From the NCBI RefSeq assembly GCF_001642805.2, contig NZ_CP016948.1:4340001-4404000 (forward strand): a stretch of DNA of 64,000 bases, in the 5' to 3' direction. The notes under the pieces are model-generated. The model searched no databases, was not told where the DNA came from, and saw only the letters and a program-made list of their open reading frames with translations. Positions 1 to 8,176 of this stretch are shown in pieces. Both the position numbers and the translations under genes were made by a program. Positions within the stretch are counted from its first letter, which is position 1; the number at the start of each line of letters is the position of its first letter. The stretch comes from Serratia surfactantfaciens. GTDB taxonomy: Bacteria > Pseudomonadota > Gammaproteobacteria > Enterobacterales > Enterobacteriaceae.

Positions 1-1
1 C

Positions 2-952
2 GCCAACAGCCCGCAATCCGATTTCATCAACCTGATGTTCGACCGGCCGCTGCTGCTGCTGATTGTCACCATGCTGATCAGCGCCCCGCTGCTGTTGTGG
101 TTGGCCTGGAGTCTGGCGAAACCGGCGCGCAAGCTGAAGAACGCCGCCGATGACGTGGCGCGCGGCAACCTGAAGCAGCACCCGGAGCTGGAGGCCGGCC
201 CGCAGGAATTCCTGGCCACCGGCGCCAGTTTCAACCAGATGGTCAGCGCGCTGGAACGCATGATGAACGCCCAGCAACGGCTGATATCGGACATCTCGCA
301 CGAGCTGCGCACGCCGCTGACGCGCCTGCAGCTGGCCACCGCGCTGATGCGCCGCCGTCACGGTGAAGGCCACGAGCTGGCGCGCATCGAAACCGAAGCG
401 CAGCGGCTGGATTCGATGATCAACGATCTGCTGGCGCTGTCGCGCGGACAGCAGAAGGGCGAACTGGCGCGCGAACAGCTGAAGGCCAACGAACTGTGGG
501 CCGACGTGCTGGACAACGCCCGTTTCGAAGCGGAACAGATGGGCAAACAATTGGAGATCGTCGCACCGCCCGGCCCGTGGACGCTGTTCGGCAACGCGAG
601 TGCGCTCGACAGCGCGTTGGAAAACATCGTGCGCAACGCCCTGCGTTATTCGCATACCCGCATCGCCGTGGCGTTCAGCGCCGACAATCAGGGCGTAACC
701 ATTGAAGTGGATGACGACGGCCCCGGCGTCAGCGCCGAAGATCGCGAGCAGATTTTCCGTCCGTTCTACCGTACCGATGAAGCGCGCGACCGCGAGTCCG
801 GCGGCACCGGCCTCGGCCTGGCTATCGTCGAGGCAGCGGTCAACCAGCATCGCGGCTGGGTGAAGGCGGAAGACAGCCCACTGGGCGGGCTGAGGCTGGT
901 GCTGTGGCTGCCGCTGCATCATCAACGCCTATCGGCTAAGACAGAACAGTAA
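2..952 (+). CDS. cpxA: CpxA envelope-stress sensor kinase, C-terminal part (5' end outside window)
   Basis: Inner-membrane histidine kinase of the Cpx envelope-stress system; it phosphorylates CpxR. The reading frame is open from base 2, so the N-terminus lies outside the window. Visible in order: second membrane segment ([20 protein letters not shown]), HAMP linker ([17 protein letters not shown]), H-box [10 protein letters not shown] with the phospho-acceptor His codon at 299-301, N-box [11 protein letters not shown], and ATP-lid motifs DDDGPGV and [11 protein letters not shown]. The match to E. coli CpxA as I remember it is close over the whole segment. In E. coli, cpxA is not next to trmL, so this adjacency marks a different gene order. 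Confidence 0.97.
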   Translation, partial: ANSPQSDFINLMFDRPLLLLIVTMLISAPLLLWLAWSLAKPARKLKNAADDVARGNLKQHPELEAGPQEFLATGASFNQMVSALERMMNAQQRLISDISHELRTPLTRLQLATALMRRRHGEGHELARIETEAQRLDSMINDLLALSRGQQKGELAREQLKANELWADVLDNARFEAEQMGKQLEIVAPPGPWTLFGNASALDSALENIVRNALRYSHTRIAVAFSADNQGVTIEVDDDGPGVSAEDREQIFRPFYRTDEARDRESGGTGLGLAIVEAAVNQHRGWVKAEDSPLGGLRLVLWLPLHHQRLSAKTEQ

Positions 953-968
953 GAGTTTGCTATCCTGC

Positions 969-988
969 GCCCCTCGTTCACGAGGGGC
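969..988 (+). promoter_or_regulatory. Hairpin sequestering the likely trmL ribosome-binding site
   Basis: An 8-bp perfect stem (GCCCCTCG / CGAGGGGC, TTCA loop) ends 7 nt before the trmL ATG. The only Shine-Dalgarno-like bases, GAGGGG at 982-987, lie inside the 3' arm. No T-run follows, so it is not an ordinary intrinsic terminator. It could limit trmL translation or act as a cpxA mRNA 3' structure; that role is inference. Confidence 0.5.
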
Positions 989-995
989 CTGCAAC

Positions 996-1469
996 ATGCT
1001 GAACATCGTTTTATTTGAACCTGAAATCCCACCCAACACCGGCAATATCATCCGCCTGTGCGCCAATACCGGCTTTAATCTGCACCTGATCGAACCGCTG
1101 GGTTTTCCGTGGGACGACAAGCGCCTGCGCCGCGCCGGGCTGGACTACCATGAGTTCACCCGCGTCCGCCGTCATGCCGACTACGCCGCCTTCCTCGCCG
1201 CCGAAAATCCGCAGCGGCTGTTCGCCCTCACGACCAAGGGTACCCCGGCGCACAGCGCCGTCAGCTATCAGGCCGGCGACTACCTGCTGTTCGGCCCGGA
1301 AACCCGCGGGTTGCCCGCCGATATCCTTGATGCGCTGCCTGCGCAGCAAAAAATCCGCATCCCGATGCAGGCGCAAAGCCGCAGCATGAACCTGTCGAAT
1401 GCCGTCGCGGTGGTGGTTTATGAGGCCTGGCGGCAGCTGGACTATGCCGGCGCGTTGATCAAGGCGTAA
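996..1469 (+). CDS. trmL: tRNA (cytidine/uridine-34-2'-O)-methyltransferase TrmL
   Basis: SPOUT-class SAM-dependent enzyme that 2'-O-methylates the wobble base of tRNA-Leu isoacceptors. The product is 157 aa, the usual family length. Motifs: N-terminal [18 protein letters not shown], then [11 protein letters not shown], and the C-terminal trefoil-knot segment [20 protein letters not shown]. The frame is open upstream to 957, but the ATG at 996 gives the family N-terminus ([12 protein letters not shown]). It follows cpxA in the same direction after 43 nt and may share its transcript. Confidence 0.96.
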   Translation: MLNIVLFEPEIPPNTGNIIRLCANTGFNLHLIEPLGFPWDDKRLRRAGLDYHEFTRVRRHADYAAFLAAENPQRLFALTTKGTPAHSAVSYQAGDYLLFGPETRGLPADILDALPAQQKIRIPMQAQSRSMNLSNAVAVVVYEAWRQLDYAGALIKA

Positions 1470-1530
1470 TCCGCGACGACGCGCCATACTGGAAGTGGCA
1501 TCGCTGCGATGCTCTTTCCAGGAACGGTAC

Positions 1531-2304
1531 ATGGCTTTCGTCGAAGATATTGTCACCCAGCTTCGTCGGCTCGAGCTGGCGCTGAACGCGGCGCTGTTGC
1601 GGCTGCAGCAAGCGCCTGACAGCGAAGCGCTGCACGACTTGCGCGTCTGTCTGCGGCGCATTCGCAGCCTGTTGCGCCCTTTGCGCGGCAGCCCCGGCGC
1701 AACGCGGCTCGATCGGGCCGCCGCCGAGTTAGGCAGGTTCACGACGCCGCTGCGCGATCTCGAGGTGCTGATCGCCGAACTGGTGCGCCATCGCCTGGAT
1801 TGGCAGGCGAACGCGCGCCAGAGCGATTTTCAGGCCCGCTGCCGCCAACTGCTCGCCCATCCGCAGCTCATCGATTTTCCCTCGCTGCTGCATGCCTGGC
1901 CGCGCCGCTTTCGAAGCACTGCGCGGCCCGCCGCCAAACACCGTCTGAATCGACGCCTGCAGCGCCAGCAACGACAACTGCGCCGGGCGTTGGCCGATAC
2001 AGGCTACGATCGCCACCGCCTGCGGCTGCTGATCAAACGCCTGCGCTACGCGGCCGAAGCCTATCCGCAACGCCTCCCCCTCTCTCCCTGCGCAGCGGCA
2101 AGTCTGAAAGCGGCGCAAAACGCCCTCGGCGAGTGGCACGACCGAGAAGTCTGGTGCCTGCAGGCCGAACACCAGGCGGATCTCTGGCCATTGTTGCCCC
2201 AGTGGCAAGCCGAGCAACGCCAGGCACTGGCCAGAGCGGATGCCGTACTCGCCGCCTTATCACCGGCGCTAGCGGCGAAAACCGGCGGCGTATCACGATC
2301 CTGA
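1531..2304 (+). CDS. CHAD-domain protein
   Basis: A 257-aa all-helical CHAD (conserved histidine alpha-helical) domain protein. Conserved features are HDLRVCLRRIRSLLRPLR near residues 35-50 (His35), a second basic helix RHRLRLLIKRLRYAAEAY, and a C-terminal LGEWHDREVW. CHAD domains are known to bind inorganic polyphosphate through basic and histidine residues. This one is free-standing, without the CYTH triphosphatase domain often fused to it. The ATG at 1531 is preferred over upstream starts because AGGAACGG lies just before it. Its cellular role is unknown. Confidence 0.8.
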   Translation: MAFVEDIVTQLRRLELALNAALLRLQQAPDSEALHDLRVCLRRIRSLLRPLRGSPGATRLDRAAAELGRFTTPLRDLEVLIAELVRHRLDWQANARQSDFQARCRQLLAHPQLIDFPSLLHAWPRRFRSTARPAAKHRLNRRLQRQQRQLRRALADTGYDRHRLRLLIKRLRYAAEAYPQRLPLSPCAAASLKAAQNALGEWHDREVWCLQAEHQADLWPLLPQWQAEQRQALARADAVLAALSPALAAKTGGVSRS

Positions 2305-2408
2305 TAAAAGTCCGCGACAGGGCACGCCCGGCCCCGAAAACGCCCGCTGCGGCGCAGATAATGCGCTATGTTTTTTAAGGGTAATCACCACTCATCATAG
2401 GAAAGCAT

Positions 2409-3080
2409 ATGAAGAAACCACGCTTGGGCGTTGCCATGGCGGTTCTGGCAGCGGGTCTGTTGCTGGCGGGCTGTTCGTCCAAAGTCACCCAGACATCTCA
2501 ATATTCGGGCTTCTTGTCCGATTACAGCAAACTGCAGGAAACCACCTCGCCAAGCGGCCATAAAACGCTGCGCTGGATAGACCCAAGTTACAAGGAATCC
2601 AACTATCGCGGCCTCTACTTCCAACCGGTGGTCTATTTCCCGGCGGAGAAACCCACGGCGCGAGTCAGCCAGGAAACGCTGAACAAGATTAAGGCGTATG
2701 CGACCCAGCGAATTAAAACTGCGTTGCAGAACCGCTTTACCATTCTGCCAAGCCCGGCTGGCTCGCGCGTACTGGTGGCCAAGCTCGCCATCACTGCCGT
2801 TTCAGCCGAAAACGAAGACATGAAGTTCTATGAAGTGGTGCCTGTCGCCGCCGTGGTCGCCAGCACCATGGCCGCCACCGGCCACCGGACGCAAAACACC
2901 ACGCTGTATATCGAAGGTGAGTTGATCGACCAGGATACCGGTAAAACGGTGATGGAAGTGGTGCGCAAGGCCTACGGCAAAACCGTCAGCAACGACAGCT
3001 CACCGGTCACGGCGGAAGACGTCAAGGCGGCGATCGACGACATCGTCACCGATATCACCAACTTCCCGAAACAGGGCTGA
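2409..3080 (+). CDS. DUF3313 family lipoprotein
   Basis: A 223-aa exported lipoprotein. The signal peptide MKKPRLGVAMAVLAAGLLLAGC has a lipobox LAGC with Cys22 as the acylation site. The next residues are Ser-Ser rather than Asp, which by the Lol rule predicts the outer membrane. The rest resembles the DUF3313 family (SGFLSDYSKL near the mature N-terminus, repeated Tyr-rich strands, a C-terminal 'VTAEDVKAAIDDIVTDI' helix). Function unknown. It has its own ribosome-binding site (TAGGAAAG) and converges on cysE. Confidence 0.75.
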   Translation: MKKPRLGVAMAVLAAGLLLAGCSSKVTQTSQYSGFLSDYSKLQETTSPSGHKTLRWIDPSYKESNYRGLYFQPVVYFPAEKPTARVSQETLNKIKAYATQRIKTALQNRFTILPSPAGSRVLVAKLAITAVSAENEDMKFYEVVPVAAVVASTMAATGHRTQNTTLYIEGELIDQDTGKTVMEVVRKAYGKTVSNDSSPVTAEDVKAAIDDIVTDITNFPKQG

Positions 3081-3090
3081 ACGCGGTTTG

Positions 3091-3121
3091 AAAAACACAG
3101 GGGGAGCCGAAGCTCCCCCTG
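3091..3121 (-). terminator. Intrinsic terminator of the cysE operon
   Basis: A 10-bp stem (CAGGGGGAGC / GCTCCCCCTG) with a 4-nt loop lies at 3098-3121. On the minus strand it is followed by TGTTTTT, so it terminates cysE transcription. On the plus strand there is no T-run, though it may still slow transcription from the DUF3313 gene. Confidence 0.8.
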
Positions 3122-3141
3122 AATGGCTCAGCCAGCGGCGC

Positions 3142-3963
3142 TCAAATGCCGTCGCCGTACTCAAAACCGTGATTGGTGCCGTTGAAGTATTGGTCCATGT
3201 CCATCGACGGCGTATCGCTCTCCGGCCGCCCGACGATGCGCGCCGGCACCCCGGCGGCGGTGGTGTGCGGCGGTATCGCCTGCAAGACCACCGAGCCCGC
3301 GCCGATCTTCGCACCCTTGCCCACTTCGATATTGCCGAGAATTTTGGCGCCGGCGCCAATCATCACCCCTTCGCGGATTTTCGGGTGACGGTCGCCGCTG
3401 GTTTTACCGGTACCGCCCAGAGTGACCGACTGCAGGATAGAGACGTTGTTTTCCACCACCGCCGTTTCACCGATCACGATGCCGGTAGCGTGGTCGAGCA
3501 TGATGCCGCAGCCGATGGTCGCCGCCGGGTGGATATCCACGCCGAAGGCGACGGAAATTTGATTTTGCAGGTAGATAGCCAGCGCTTGCCGACCTTGCTG
3601 CCACAGCCAGTGGCCGATGCGGTAAGCCTGCAGCGCATGGAACCCTTTCAGGTAAAGCAGCGGCGTGGAGTACTTATCGACCGCCGGGTCGCGCAGCCGC
3701 ACCGCGAGGATATCGCGCGCCGCCGAAACGATCATCTGGTTGTCGGACTTATAGGCCTCTTCCACCACCTCGCGTACCGCAATCGCGGGCATGATCGGTG
3801 TCGCCAGCTTGTTGGCCAGCATATAGCTGAGCGCGCTGCCCAGATTCTCGTGCTTGAGCAACGTCGCATGGAAAAAGCTGGCCAGCATCGGTTCACAATC
3901 AGCCAGTGCTCGCGCTTCTGATTTAATGCTGTTCCAGACCTGTTCCAACTCTTCTGACGACAT
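3142..3963 (-). CDS. cysE: Serine O-acetyltransferase CysE
   Basis: Acetylates L-serine with acetyl-CoA to O-acetylserine, the first committed step of cysteine synthesis. The product is 273 aa, as in E. coli. It has the N-terminal helical domain and a C-terminal left-handed parallel beta-helix of hexapeptide repeats (IHPAATIGCGIMLDHATGIV, MIGAGAKILGNIEVGKGAKI). The C-terminal tail ending FEYGDGI is the segment that binds CysK in the cysteine synthase complex. ATG at 3963 is chosen over an in-frame GTG 3 nt upstream because GAGGGGAA is well spaced. It is the last gene of yibN-grxC-secB-gpsA-cysE. Confidence 0.97.
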   Translation of the reverse strand: MSSEELEQVWNSIKSEARALADCEPMLASFFHATLLKHENLGSALSYMLANKLATPIMPAIAVREVVEEAYKSDNQMIVSAARDILAVRLRDPAVDKYSTPLLYLKGFHALQAYRIGHWLWQQGRQALAIYLQNQISVAFGVDIHPAATIGCGIMLDHATGIVIGETAVVENNVSILQSVTLGGTGKTSGDRHPKIREGVMIGAGAKILGNIEVGKGAKIGAGSVVLQAIPPHTTAAGVPARIVGRPESDTPSMDMDQYFNGTNHGFEYGDGI

Positions 3964-3988
3964 CACATTCCCCTCTGCCTTGCCAAAC

Positions 3989-4020
3989 GGGCCGCTTCAC
4001 ACGGTAGCGCGAAGCGGCCC
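3989..4020 (-). other. Hairpin in the gpsA-cysE intergenic gap
   Basis: A perfect 10-bp inverted repeat (GGGCCGCTTC / GAAGCGGCCC, 12-nt loop) in the 103-nt gap between gpsA and cysE. No T-run follows on the minus strand. It may be an mRNA processing or stabilising structure that uncouples cysE level from gpsA; that is inference. Confidence 0.5.
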
Positions 4021-4066
4021 AGGTCATTTGCGGGGTCAGCATGCTGCCCCGGCATATCGTTTTATG

Positions 4067-5086
4067 TCACACGCTGGGCTTTTCGTCCTTTCGGGCGCGC
4101 CCCAGCAGGCTCAGCGCCGCTTCGCGGGCGTCTTTATGGCAGTAAAGCACCTGATAAATCTGTTCGGTGATCGGCATTTCCACGCCGTGCCGCTGCGCCA
4201 GCGCCAACACCTCTTTGGTATTGCGATAGCCCTCGACCACCTGACCGATGCTGTCCTGCGCTTCCTGCACGCCTTTGCCCTGCCCCAGCATAATGCCGAA
4301 GCGGCGGTTGCGCGATTGGTTGTCCGTGCAGGTTAGCACCAGATCCCCCAGCCCCGCCATGCCCATGAACGTCGAAGGATCGGCGCCCAGCGCAGAACCC
4401 AGACGGCTCATTTCCGCCAGCCCGCGTGTAATCAACGCGGTACGAGCGTTGGCGCCGAAACCGATGCCGTCGGACATGCCGGCGCCGATGGCGATCACGT
4501 TCTTCACCGCGCCGCCAAGCTGCACGCCGATGAAATCGGGGTTGCTGTAGACGCGGAAGCTCTTGCCGCAGTGCAGCAGCCGTTGCAGATCGTCGGCGAA
4601 CTGCGCATCGGTCGCCGCCAGCGCGATCGCCGTCGGCAGGCCGGCGGCCAGCTCTTTGGCGAACGTCGGCCCGGAGAGCACCGCCAGCGGGATCGCCTCG
4701 CCCAACGCTTCACGCGCCACGTCCTGCAGCAAGCGGCCGGTTTCCGCCTCCAGCCCTTTGGTGGCCCATACGATGCGGGCGTCCGGGCGCAGATGCGGCT
4801 TCAGCTGGCGCAGCACGTCGCCGAACACGTGGCTCGGCACCACCACCAGCACGTCGCGGCTGGCGGCCAGCGCACGCGCCAAATCGGCTTCAAGCAACAG
4901 CGTATCGGGGAAAGGAACGTCGGGCAGAAACGCCTGATTGCAGCGATCGTGCTGCAACGTTTGAATTTGCGCGGGGTTATGTCCCCACAACACCACGGGA
5001 TGGCCGTTACGCGCCAGCGTAATGGCCAATGCGGTGCCGTACGAGCCGGCACCGATGACAGTCATTGAAGCATTGACGGTGTTCAT
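4067..5086 (-). CDS. gpsA: NAD(P)-dependent glycerol-3-phosphate dehydrogenase GpsA
   Basis: Reduces dihydroxyacetone phosphate to sn-glycerol-3-phosphate for phospholipid synthesis; cytosolic. The product is 339 aa, identical in length to E. coli. The Rossmann motif is [12 protein letters not shown] at the N-terminus; LSGPTFAKE and the catalytic-lysine region [16 protein letters not shown] follow. Its ATG overlaps the secB stop codon by 1 nt (TGATG), which implies translational coupling with the protein-export gene upstream. Confidence 0.98.
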   Translation of the reverse strand: MNTVNASMTVIGAGSYGTALAITLARNGHPVVLWGHNPAQIQTLQHDRCNQAFLPDVPFPDTLLLEADLARALAASRDVLVVVPSHVFGDVLRQLKPHLRPDARIVWATKGLEAETGRLLQDVAREALGEAIPLAVLSGPTFAKELAAGLPTAIALAATDAQFADDLQRLLHCGKSFRVYSNPDFIGVQLGGAVKNVIAIGAGMSDGIGFGANARTALITRGLAEMSRLGSALGADPSTFMGMAGLGDLVLTCTDNQSRNRRFGIMLGQGKGVQEAQDSIGQVVEGYRNTKEVLALAQRHGVEMPITEQIYQVLYCHKDAREAALSLLGRARKDEKPSV

Positions 5087-5556
5087 CAGGCATCCTGATG
5101 TGGTGCGGCACCTTCGCCTTCCGCCTGCTGCTGCAGATAGTTCATGAACAGCGCGTCAAAGTTGACCGGTGCCAGGTTCAGCTGCGGGAAGGTACCGCGG
5201 GAAACCAGGCTGGTGATGCACTCGCGCGCATACGGGAACAGGATGTTCGGGCAGTACGCGCCCAGGCAATGCGCCAGCTGCGTGCCTTCGATGCCTGCTA
5301 CCGAGAAGATGCCCGCCTGCTGCACTTCGCACAGGAACGCGGTCTCTTCGCCCAGGGTCGCCGTCACGGTTACGCGCAGTACCACTTCATACACTTCGTC
5401 AGCCAGCTGGCTGGACGCGGTATCCAGATCAAGTTTAACTTCCGGCTGCCATTCCTGCTGGAAAACCTGCGGCGCGTTCGGCGCTTCGAAGGAGATGTCC
5501 TTGGTATAAATACGTTGGATCTGGAAAGCCATTTCAGTGCTGTTTTGTTCTGACAT
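5086..5556 (-). CDS. secB: Protein-export chaperone SecB
   Basis: Cytosolic homotetrameric chaperone that keeps preproteins unfolded and delivers them to SecA. The 156-aa product matches the E. coli length (155). The acidic and beta-rich body is typical: [17 protein letters not shown] near the start and [17 protein letters not shown] near the end. It sits 57 nt after grxC and overlaps gpsA, in the conserved yibN-grxC-secB-gpsA order. Confidence 0.98.
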   Translation of the reverse strand: MSEQNSTEMAFQIQRIYTKDISFEAPNAPQVFQQEWQPEVKLDLDTASSQLADEVYEVVLRVTVTATLGEETAFLCEVQQAGIFSVAGIEGTQLAHCLGAYCPNILFPYARECITSLVSRGTFPQLNLAPVNFDALFMNYLQQQAEGEGAAPHQDA

Positions 5557-5613
5557 GTGAGTAATACCCTTGGTTAAACGTCCTTATTGACACTCGATGA
5601 ACCGGCAAGCGGC

Positions 5614-5862
5614 TTAAAGCAGCGGATCCAGGCCGCCGCGAGCATCGAGTTCATATAAATCATCACAGCCGCCGATATGCCGGCCGTCGATGAAAATCTG
5701 CGGCACGGTGGTGCGCCCGCTGCGCTCGATCATCACTTCGCGCTTGGCGCTATCGCCGTCGATGGCGATCTCGTTAAACGCCGCGCCCTTGCTGTTCAGC
5801 AGCGCCTTGGCGCGATGGCAGAACGGGCAGGTCGCTTTGGTGTAGATATCAATGTTAGCCAT
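5614..5862 (-). CDS. grxC: Glutaredoxin 3 (GrxC)
   Basis: Small thiol-disulfide oxidoreductase that uses glutathione. The start is at MANIDIYTKATCPFCHR (82 aa; E. coli Grx3 is 83). The redox motif is Cys12-Pro-Phe-Cys15 rather than the CPYC of E. coli Grx3. The cis-proline loop TVPQIFID and the GGCDDLYELDARGGL glutathione-binding segment, with a third Cys, are intact. The longer frame to 5937 is upstream leader. It lies between yibN and secB. Confidence 0.96.
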   Translation of the reverse strand: MANIDIYTKATCPFCHRAKALLNSKGAAFNEIAIDGDSAKREVMIERSGRTTVPQIFIDGRHIGGCDDLYELDARGGLDPLL

Positions 5863-5890
5863 GGATTGCCACCTCAAATAGGTTAAACGG

Positions 5891-6325
5891 TTACTTACCG
5901 CGCACCAGCGGCAGGTTTTCTCCGCTCCAGCCGGCAATGCCGTCTTTCAGCATAGTCACCTTTTCAAAACCGGCCTTGCTCAGGTTCTCCGCCGGCTCGC
6001 GGGAGGCGGTGCCGTTGGCGCACACGACGATGATCGGCTGCGCTTTGTGTTTTTCCAGCTCGCCCAGGCTGCCGTTTTTGATTTCGCTGGCGGTCAGGTT
6101 GATGGCGTTGGCCAGGTGACCACGGCGGAAATCGTCGCGGCTGCGGGTGTCGACCACCACGGCTTCTTCTTTGTTGATCAGACGAATAGCTTCACCGCGG
6201 GCGATCTCTTTGACCTTGGAGAAACGGCTTTTGAACGTCATGACGATCACGGCGACCAGCAGAGCGATCCAAGCCAGGCTCAGAATAGGGTGTCTGCTTA
6301 CGAATGGCATAATTTCTTGCAGCAT
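5891..6325 (-). CDS. yibN: YibN, membrane-anchored rhodanese-domain protein
   Basis: 144 aa. One N-terminal membrane segment (about residues 13-30, [18 protein letters not shown]) is followed by a cytoplasmic rhodanese fold ([16 protein letters not shown]). Cys102 in VVCANGTAS sits where the rhodanese catalytic cysteine is expected; the E. coli protein, as I recall it, lacks a clear CX5 loop there, so this copy may be catalytically competent. ATG at 6325 gives the family start MLQEIM; an in-frame TTG lies 12 nt upstream. First gene of the grxC-secB-gpsA-cysE operon. Confidence 0.9.
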   Translation of the reverse strand: MLQEIMPFVSRHPILSLAWIALLVAVIVMTFKSRFSKVKEIARGEAIRLINKEEAVVVDTRSRDDFRRGHLANAINLTASEIKNGSLGELEKHKAQPIIVVCANGTASREPAENLSKAGFEKVTMLKDGIAGWSGENLPLVRGK

Positions 6326-6553
6326 GGGGTGTAACAACTCCCGTCAGTTAAGGGATAAATAAGTCAAGGTTCCAGAGTATACCTGCCGAGTGCGGCAAAT
6401 ACAGCCAATAAGCAAGCGCGATTGTAGAAACTGCGGGCTGCGCTGAGAAATTCCCGACGTCAGAGCATAAAAGCCCGCGCGATTCGCCGCAACCTTGATC
6501 TCTTTGGGCTATTTATCGCCGGCGGCGGTGTAAAATCAGCCGGTTTTTCGAGG

Positions 6554-6592
6554 GCGAATAGCCATGCTTGCGGCGGGCGCATGGCTATTCGC
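6554..6592 (+). promoter_or_regulatory. Strong hairpin in the gpmI 5' leader
   Basis: A perfect 14-bp inverted repeat (GCGAATAGCCATGC / GCATGGCTATTCGC, 11-nt loop) ends 30 nt before the gpmI ATG. Neither strand has a T-run after it, so it is not a standard terminator. It could be an mRNA-stabilising 5' structure or a dyad operator in the yibN/gpmI divergent region. Confidence 0.55.
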
Positions 6593-6622
6593 AGCTTAAA
6601 AAGTTCATAAGAGGTCAATGCA

Positions 6623-8167
6623 ATGTCGAGCAACAAAAAACCGATGGTACTGGTGATCCTGGACGGTTACGGCCACCGTGAAGAGCGGGAGGACAACGCG
6701 ATCCTGAACGCCGGCACCCCGGTGATGGATCGCCTGTGGAAGGAGCAGCCGCATACGCTGATCGCCGCTTCCGGGCTGGATGTCGGCCTGCCCGACGGGC
6801 AAATGGGCAACTCCGAAGTCGGTCATGTCAACCTGGGCGCCGGGCGCATCGTGTATCAGGATCTGACCCGGCTGGACAAAGCGATCGCCGACGGCGACTT
6901 CTTCGCCAACCCGGTGCTGACTGCCGCCGTCGACAAGGCAGTGGCGGCCGGCAAGGCGGTGCATATCATGGGCCTGCTGTCGCCGGGCGGCGTGCACAGC
7001 CACGACGAGCACATCCTGGCCATGATCAAGCTGGCCGCCCAGCGCGGCGCCAAAGCCATCTATCTGCACGCCTTCCTCGACGGGCGCGACACCCCGCCAC
7101 GCAGCGCCGAAGCCCCGCTGCAACGCTGCCGCGATGCCTTCGCCGCGCTGGGCGTCGGGCGCATCGCTTCGCTGATCGGGCGTTATTACGCGATGGACCG
7201 CGACAACCGCTGGGATCGCGTGCAGCTGGCCTATGACCTGCTGACCGCGGCCAAAGGCGACTACCTGGCCGACGATGCGGCTGCCGGCTTGCAGGCCGCC
7301 TATGAACGCGGTGAAAACGACGAGTTCGTCAGACCGACCGTCATTCGCGCCGCCGGTGAGGCCGATGCCGCGATGCAGGACGGCGACGCGTTGATCTTCA
7401 TGAACTTCCGCGCCGACCGCGCGCGCCAGATCACCCGCGCCTTCGTGAACGCGGATTTCAACGGTTTCCCGCGCGCCAAGCGGGTGCAGTTCGGCGATTT
7501 CGTGATGCTGACTGAGTACGCCGCCGACATCGCGACCGCCTGCGCCTATCCGCCGGCGTCGCTGGCCAACACCTTCGGCGAATGGCTGATGAAGCACGAC
7601 AAAACCCAGCTGCGCATCTCGGAAACCGAAAAATACGCCCACGTCACCTTCTTCTATAACGGCGGCGTGGAAGCGCCGTTCAAGGGCGAAGACCGCGTGC
7701 TGGTCAACTCGCCGAAGGTCGCCACCTACGATCTGCAGCCGGAGATGAGCGCCGCCGAGCTGACCGACAAGCTGCTGAGCGCCATCCGCAGCGGCAAATA
7801 CGACGCCATTATCTGCAACTACCCGAACGGCGACATGGTGGGGCATACCGGCGTGTATGAAGCGGCGGTCAAAGCGGTGGAAACGCTGGACGCGTGCATC
7901 GCTCAGGTGGTTGACGCCGTGCGCGACGTCGACGGCCAGCTGCTGATCACCGCCGATCACGGCAACGCCGAACAGATGCGCGATCCGGCCACCGGGCAGG
8001 CGCACACCGCCCACACCAGCCTGCCGGTGCCGCTGATTTACGTCGGCAAACCGGCGCGGGCGGTCGAAGGCGGCAAGCTTTCGGACATCGCGCCAACCCT
8101 GCTAACACTGATGGGAATGGAAATCCCGCAAGAGATGACTGGTAAGCCGCTGTTCATCGTGGAATAA
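6623..8167 (+). CDS. gpmI: 2,3-bisphosphoglycerate-independent phosphoglycerate mutase GpmI
   Basis: Manganese-dependent interconversion of 3- and 2-phosphoglycerate in glycolysis and gluconeogenesis. 514 aa, the E. coli length. Alkaline-phosphatase fold: first metal Asp in VILDGYG (Asp14), phosphoserine nucleophile Ser64 in [15 protein letters not shown], and the C-terminal metal cluster [14 protein letters not shown] and [10 protein letters not shown]. Ribosome-binding site AAGAGGT is 8 nt upstream. It heads gpmI-envC-yibQ, spaced 9 nt from envC, as in other enterobacteria. Confidence 0.98.
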   Translation: MSSNKKPMVLVILDGYGHREEREDNAILNAGTPVMDRLWKEQPHTLIAASGLDVGLPDGQMGNSEVGHVNLGAGRIVYQDLTRLDKAIADGDFFANPVLTAAVDKAVAAGKAVHIMGLLSPGGVHSHDEHILAMIKLAAQRGAKAIYLHAFLDGRDTPPRSAEAPLQRCRDAFAALGVGRIASLIGRYYAMDRDNRWDRVQLAYDLLTAAKGDYLADDAAAGLQAAYERGENDEFVRPTVIRAAGEADAAMQDGDALIFMNFRADRARQITRAFVNADFNGFPRAKRVQFGDFVMLTEYAADIATACAYPPASLANTFGEWLMKHDKTQLRISETEKYAHVTFFYNGGVEAPFKGEDRVLVNSPKVATYDLQPEMSAAELTDKLLSAIRSGKYDAIICNYPNGDMVGHTGVYEAAVKAVETLDACIAQVVDAVRDVDGQLLITADHGNAEQMRDPATGQAHTAHTSLPVPLIYVGKPARAVEGGKLSDIAPTLLTLMGMEIPQEMTGKPLFIVE

Positions 8168-8176
8168 TCCTTCTCC

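Noticed and set aside
6605..8014. 469-codon minus-strand ORF opposite gpmI
   Set aside because: GC-rich shadow of gpmI; no start signal and low-complexity His/Arg/Gly-rich translation.
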